Shown here in pieces: positions 60,832-64,000 of a stretch of 64,000 nucleotides of DNA (position 1 is its first letter; each line of letters opens with the position of its first letter). The translations under genes and the position numbers were made by a program. The notes beneath the pieces are model-generated. The model saw only the letters and a list, made by a program, of their open reading frames with translations, was not told where the DNA came from and did not search any database. This DNA comes from Candidatus Saccharimonadales bacterium (GTDB lineage Bacteria; Patescibacteriota; Saccharimonadia; Saccharimonadales; UBA4665): assembly GCA_025450135.1 (NCBI GenBank), contig JANWHZ010000045.1:24683-88682 (forward strand). Direction: 5' to 3'.

Positions 60832-61329
60832 ATGGCACAATTTAGTTTTGACATTGTCAGCGAATACGATAAAGCCGAAATGAACAACGTCTTCGACCAA
60901 GCAAGACGTGAAATGGCAAGTCGATACGATTTCAAGAATACACCAGCTGAGTTGGAGTGGCTGAACAGCGACAAGGTGGGGTTTAGAATCATCGGCGGGA
61001 GTGAGTGGCAAATAGAAGCCATCATCGACATCATACGTAAAAAATTGGCCGCTCGAAACCAAAGCCAGAAAGTTCTTGACACTGCCAAAGAAGCTGTAGC
61101 TAACAACTTTCAAGTCAGTAAAGACGTTCCGCTCGTCAAAGGATTAGATCAGGAGAAAGCTAAGAAAATTACCTCTCTGATCAGAGATACGTATCCAAAA
61201 GCGAAAACTCAGATCCAGGGTGAGACTGTCCGTGTGATGAGCACGAGCAAAGACGACCTCCAAGCAATCATGCAGCATATCCGGTCTCAGGATCTGCCGT
61301 TCCCTGTCAGCTTTACTAATTTCAGGTAG
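60832..61329 (+). CDS. yajQ: YajQ-family nucleotide-binding protein
   Basis: 165-aa DUF520 protein with two ferredoxin-like halves. MAQFSFDIVSEYDKAEMNNV at the start, then SRYDFKNTPAELEW, and a C-terminal VKGLDQEKAKKITSLIRDTY-type helix with VRVMSTSKDDLQAIMQHIR. Some members bind nucleotides, cyclic-di-GMP or RNA. TAATAT ends 6 nt before the ATG, consistent with a leaderless message. Confidence 0.94.
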   Translation: MAQFSFDIVSEYDKAEMNNVFDQARREMASRYDFKNTPAELEWLNSDKVGFRIIGGSEWQIEAIIDIIRKKLAARNQSQKVLDTAKEAVANNFQVSKDVPLVKGLDQEKAKKITSLIRDTYPKAKTQIQGETVRVMSTSKDDLQAIMQHIRSQDLPFPVSFTNFR

Positions 61330-61338
61330 CTAGATCAC

Positions 61339-62256
61339 TTAGCTAGCTTCTTCGGCAGCTTTGAGCACCTCTTTTCGGAGCCACAACCGATCAGTCACCC
61401 CAACCTCATCAGCGAACTGCGCACCTACTAGCTTATGCACCCATGCCTGTACTGAGAGGTCGTCCGAAATGAAGTAGCTTTTGCCTTCTGAGATGCTAAT
61501 CAGATTAACAAGCCAGACTTTGTCAGGTGCTCGGAGAGCTTGGCCAAACAGTGGCAAGCCACGCTCGATAACCTCCTGTGCATTCCAGAGCGCAAGCTGA
61601 CCCATGGTTAGTTCCTTGTCCAGTCCTTTACGCTTAAAATACTTGGTGTCGTTTTTCAACGCCGACGGAAGATCCGCTAGAACTGACGCGGCGCAATCAG
61701 TGAAATAGGAGGCAACCCACGCTGCCGCAAGGTTGGCATGCTTGGCTAGAAATTCGTACGCGTCTCTGTCGCGTTGATTTGTAACCTCGGCGTTAAAATT
61801 CAACGTATTGTCCAAGATTGCAGCAGCCAGTAGTTGAGCACTTGCAGCACTCATCTGGTCCTGTTTGCCCGCTGCCAGCCACTGCTCATACACTAACGTC
61901 GCGCAAGCACCGATAAATTCAATATGGGTGGCGTCGCCAAGCTTCTTGAGCCACATCTGTTCAAAGCCAACATGGTGGTCGAACAGTTCAACAACCGCAT
62001 CGGAACGCACGATAGGGTCAAACTCAGCAGGATTGGATAAATCCATAATGACGAACACGTCGTTAGCAAGTGGCGTATAGCTCGAGGTGAAGCTAACCTT
62101 CAGCTCACGCAGTGACGCTGGCACACTTTCATTAAGCGTCGCCGTACTAACACTTAATGCTGGCTGGCGGAGCAGCTGCAACAGTTCTTGATACGCTACG
62201 ATACACGCATAGGCATCGATGTCAATGTATCTCGCTCCTGATGTGACAACTATCAT
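61339..62256 (-). CDS. DHH-family phosphoesterase
   Basis: 305 aa. The DHH hallmark FDHHVGFE (about 89-96), an N-terminal DIDAYACIVAYQELL (about 12-26) and GACATLVYE near 118 follow the family II pyrophosphatase/RecJ-like layout. The N-terminal motif has Asp-Ile-Asp-Ala where Mn-pyrophosphatases have DxDS, so it may be a manganese pyrophosphatase or another DHH phosphoesterase. The window also encodes a family I pyrophosphatase. TACTAT ends 8 nt before the ATG, so it may be leaderless. Confidence 0.8.
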   Translation of the reverse strand: MIVVTSGARYIDIDAYACIVAYQELLQLLRQPALSVSTATLNESVPASLRELKVSFTSSYTPLANDVFVIMDLSNPAEFDPIVRSDAVVELFDHHVGFEQMWLKKLGDATHIEFIGACATLVYEQWLAAGKQDQMSAASAQLLAAAILDNTLNFNAEVTNQRDRDAYEFLAKHANLAAAWVASYFTDCAASVLADLPSALKNDTKYFKRKGLDKELTMGQLALWNAQEVIERGLPLFGQALRAPDKVWLVNLISISEGKSYFISDDLSVQAWVHKLVGAQFADEVGVTDRLWLRKEVLKAAEEAS

Positions 62257-62332
62257 ATCTACCGATAGTACGGCTATAGGACGCTACTTGTCGAGTCTTG
62301 GGCAGTCATAAATCCTAGACCATTCGTTCCCA

Positions 62333-62932
62333 TTACATCACGATAGATGCACGCTGCTTATGGGTTTGGCGCATCCTGCGGCCAATAAGCTGTGACACAA
62401 CAACACTCAGATTGGCTAATGCTAGATACGCTGGAAACAACATTAGAACCAGGTCGAATCTGCCGATAGATAGGATGCTGCAGACTGCACCCACTGCAAC
62501 AAGCAGCCAGCTGATTGTTGTCTCGCTATCAGGCGCAAGAAACGTCTTACGTATCGTCAATATTGTACCTGAGGCGTCAGCCAATATTACACCGAGCAGT
62601 GCAATGATCGGCTGCTGCTCAACGAGCGAAATAATCACGCCAAGTGCCGCAATTACCAGAGCGATACGGTCAAGCTGCGTCCACCCGCCTACCCCAAATC
62701 GGATCGACAAACCGAAAGTGATAATGCTACCCAGAGCATCGACCCCGGCAAACACCAATGACCATGTTGCCCCTAACTTGGCCTGTGCCACAAATGCGAT
62801 TAGACCGAGTATCGACCAGATAAACCAAGTCGCTCGTTCCGGCTTGGTCTTGCCCTTAACCGTGTTAATGACGTACGGCGGCGCAGCCAGTAGAAAGGTG
62901 ATAACCGTCAGGGCGACGAGCAATTGTACCAT
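62333..62932 (-). CDS. PQ-loop-like multi-pass membrane protein
   Basis: 199 aa with six or seven hydrophobic helices. The first loop KTKPERATWFIWSILGLIAF resembles PQ-loop/SWEET-type repeats (KPxRATWxIW), and the second half has SETTISWLLVAVGAV. Such proteins may transport small metabolites; nothing confirms it here. TAGACT lies 9 nt before the ATG. Confidence 0.6.
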   Translation of the reverse strand: MVQLLVALTVITFLLAAPPYVINTVKGKTKPERATWFIWSILGLIAFVAQAKLGATWSLVFAGVDALGSIITFGLSIRFGVGGWTQLDRIALVIAALGVIISLVEQQPIIALLGVILADASGTILTIRKTFLAPDSETTISWLLVAVGAVCSILSIGRFDLVLMLFPAYLALANLSVVVSQLIGRRMRQTHKQRASIVM

Positions 62933-62978
62933 GATGAATCTAGTCTACACCAACCAGCGGCCTGGACTAGATCGTGGA

Positions 62979-64000
62979 TTATTCTTCAATAGCTGGGCGC
63001 TCGAGAAGCAAAGGTTCAACCGAGGGATTCGTTTCGGCGATCTTCACCACGTCTTTGTCGACTTTTTTAAGTTCTTTATGGGCATTGTTGAAATGGCTAA
63101 CGGACGTACCAAGGCTCCCGCCAAGCTTCTGCATCAGATCTTCGTATGTTTTGATATGGCGGCCAAGTTCACCTACCCGAATCTGGATGTCCTTAGCCTG
63201 TTCTTCAATTTGTAAGCCTCTCAGTCCCTGCAGCACTGTTTGAAGATAGGCCATAAATGTCGTTGGGCTAACAATAATCACATTCTTCTCACGAAATGCA
63301 TATTCGATCAGGTCACGAGCGCTGGTATTCGTTACACCGACTTTATTAATCAGCAGGTCGTAATAGATTGCCTCGCTCGGAATGAACATAAATGCATAGT
63401 CCATCGTGTTCTCGCTCGGCCGGACATACTTAGCCGTCTCGTCGATACGACCTTTTAGGTCAGCTTTAAAGGCTTTAGCCAAAGCCTCGCGCTCCATGCC
63501 ATCGTTTGCCTCTAAGAGACGGTTATAGTTCTCAAGCGAAAACTTACTATCTACTGGTAGCAACTTATTCTTGTCAAGTCGAACAACGGCGTCCACAATC
63601 TCACCGTCTTTGAACTTATACTGCAGCTGGAATCGGTCGGGTGGTAACACGTTCTCTAGCACCTGCGCCAAGTAATACTCTCCGAGCACCCCCCGCTGCT
63701 TGGGATTCTGCAGCACGTTCTGGAGTGTCTTGAGCTCGCTTGCGACATCAACTACACGTTTATTTGTGTCGTCCAGCTTCGTCAGGCGCTCCGTAACGTC
63801 AGCGATAAGCTTGCTGCTTTCACTAAACTGCTTCTGGATTGAATCTCGCATCAGCTCCTGGTTTTTGTCCAGTCGTTCAGTTATCTGTGATTGCAATCCG
63901 TCCTTCAGTCTTGTAATGTCGTCGCTCAGCCCTTTCAAATCCTGCTTGATCAGCAATGCGTTGCCTGTGTCAGTTTTTGGACGCGCCTGCCAAACGACCA
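62979..64000 (-). CDS. rmuC: DNA recombination protein RmuC, 5'-truncated by the window edge
   Basis: RmuC-type nuclease-fold protein that limits inversions between repeats. The coiled coil (LKGLSDDITRLKDGLQSQIT and onward) precedes the core with QRGVLGEYYLAQVLENVLPP, then VVRLDKNKLLPVDSKFSLEN (the PD-(D/E)xK-like core) and FMFIPSEAIYYDLL. The frame stays open past a TTG at 63956 to the edge of the window with no ATG, so the N-terminus lies outside. At least 340 aa seen. Confidence 0.92.
   Translation of the reverse strand, partial: VVWQARPKTDTGNALLIKQDLKGLSDDITRLKDGLQSQITERLDKNQELMRDSIQKQFSESSKLIADVTERLTKLDDTNKRVVDVASELKTLQNVLQNPKQRGVLGEYYLAQVLENVLPPDRFQLQYKFKDGEIVDAVVRLDKNKLLPVDSKFSLENYNRLLEANDGMEREALAKAFKADLKGRIDETAKYVRPSENTMDYAFMFIPSEAIYYDLLINKVGVTNTSARDLIEYAFREKNVIIVSPTTFMAYLQTVLQGLRGLQIEEQAKDIQIRVGELGRHIKTYEDLMQKLGGSLGTSVSHFNNAHKELKKVDKDVVKIAETNPSVEPLLLERPAIEE

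Noticed and set aside
62412..63215. 267-codon open frame on the plus strand
   Set aside because: Antisense to the PQ-loop-like gene and the end of rmuC, both of which have recognisable protein features.
1..64000. UGA recoded as glycine or tryptophan
   Set aside because: TGA is used as a stop in several genes at sensible lengths, and no in-frame TGA interrupts conserved domains.
1..64000. tRNA genes, CRISPR arrays, insertion sequences, prophage
   Set aside because: I read the intergenic spaces for cloverleafs, repeated spacers and transposase motifs and saw none; short gaps leave little room.

Overview
The window reads as a compact, gene-dense chromosomal segment of a small monoderm bacterium, most likely a member of the Candidate Phyla Radiation and probably Candidatus Saccharibacteria (TM7). 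This is inferred from gene content and style, not from a database search. Supporting signs are a split transketolase, sugar-phosphate genes arranged with glyceraldehyde-3-phosphate dehydrogenase, GatCAB with no amino-acid biosynthesis genes, many short overlapping operons, and many -10 boxes placed 6-9 nt before start codons (leaderless messages). UGA acts as a normal stop (for example gatC and the second Nudix gene), so the recoded Gracilibacteria/Absconditabacteria are excluded. No tRNA, rRNA, insertion sequence, prophage or CRISPR array was recognised.

Layout: 0-3.3 kb recG and tyrS; 3.6-6.6 kb a large class A penicillin-binding protein; 6.7-13.8 kb radA and a stress block (clpC, hrcA-grpE with two CIRCE operators), an ASCH protein and nusA; 13.9-17.7 kb an M1 aminopeptidase, rnhB and rplS with an acidic tail; 17.8-20.7 kb two tandem paralogous ATP-grasp genes behind a leader that holds a promoter, a terminator hairpin and an inverted repeat; 20.8-25.0 kb a PilB/GspE ATPase, a SpoU methyltransferase, two unknown genes and a CAP-domain protein; 25.2-30.5 kb dnaE, two small membrane proteins and galU; 30.6-34.4 kb the gatC-gatA-unknown-gatB operon; 34.6-38.6 kb uvrB, a SLOG protein and a 417-aa orphan; 38.6-43 kb a GT-C-like membrane protein, a PfkB kinase, class II aldolase and an orphan response regulator.

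43-48.3 kb is one continuous minus-strand operon read gap-rpiB-(4-TM protein)-rpe-tktN-tktC-eamA. It joins lower glycolysis to the non-oxidative pentose-phosphate pathway. ppa with an overlapping Nudix gene follows, then a 0.78-kb interval with its own promoter, a long hairpin, a possible 60-aa ORF and a terminator. 50.1-53.2 kb is redox and housekeeping (flavin reductase, trxB, glutaredoxin, FKBP isomerase, Nudix). 53.3-59.7 kb is a tightly coupled operon pheS-mazG-pheT-hydrolase-DUF2207. 59.7-64 kb holds two small exported proteins, yajQ, a DHH phosphoesterase, a PQ-loop-like protein and a truncated rmuC at the edge.

The features most worth following are the tandem ATP-grasp ligases with their structured leader and adjacent putative small RNA, the unexplained transcription unit at 49.5-50.07 kb, the widespread leaderless promoter architecture, the HrcA/CIRCE control of clpC, and the paired cysteines in nearly every exported protein, which imply extracytoplasmic disulfide formation.
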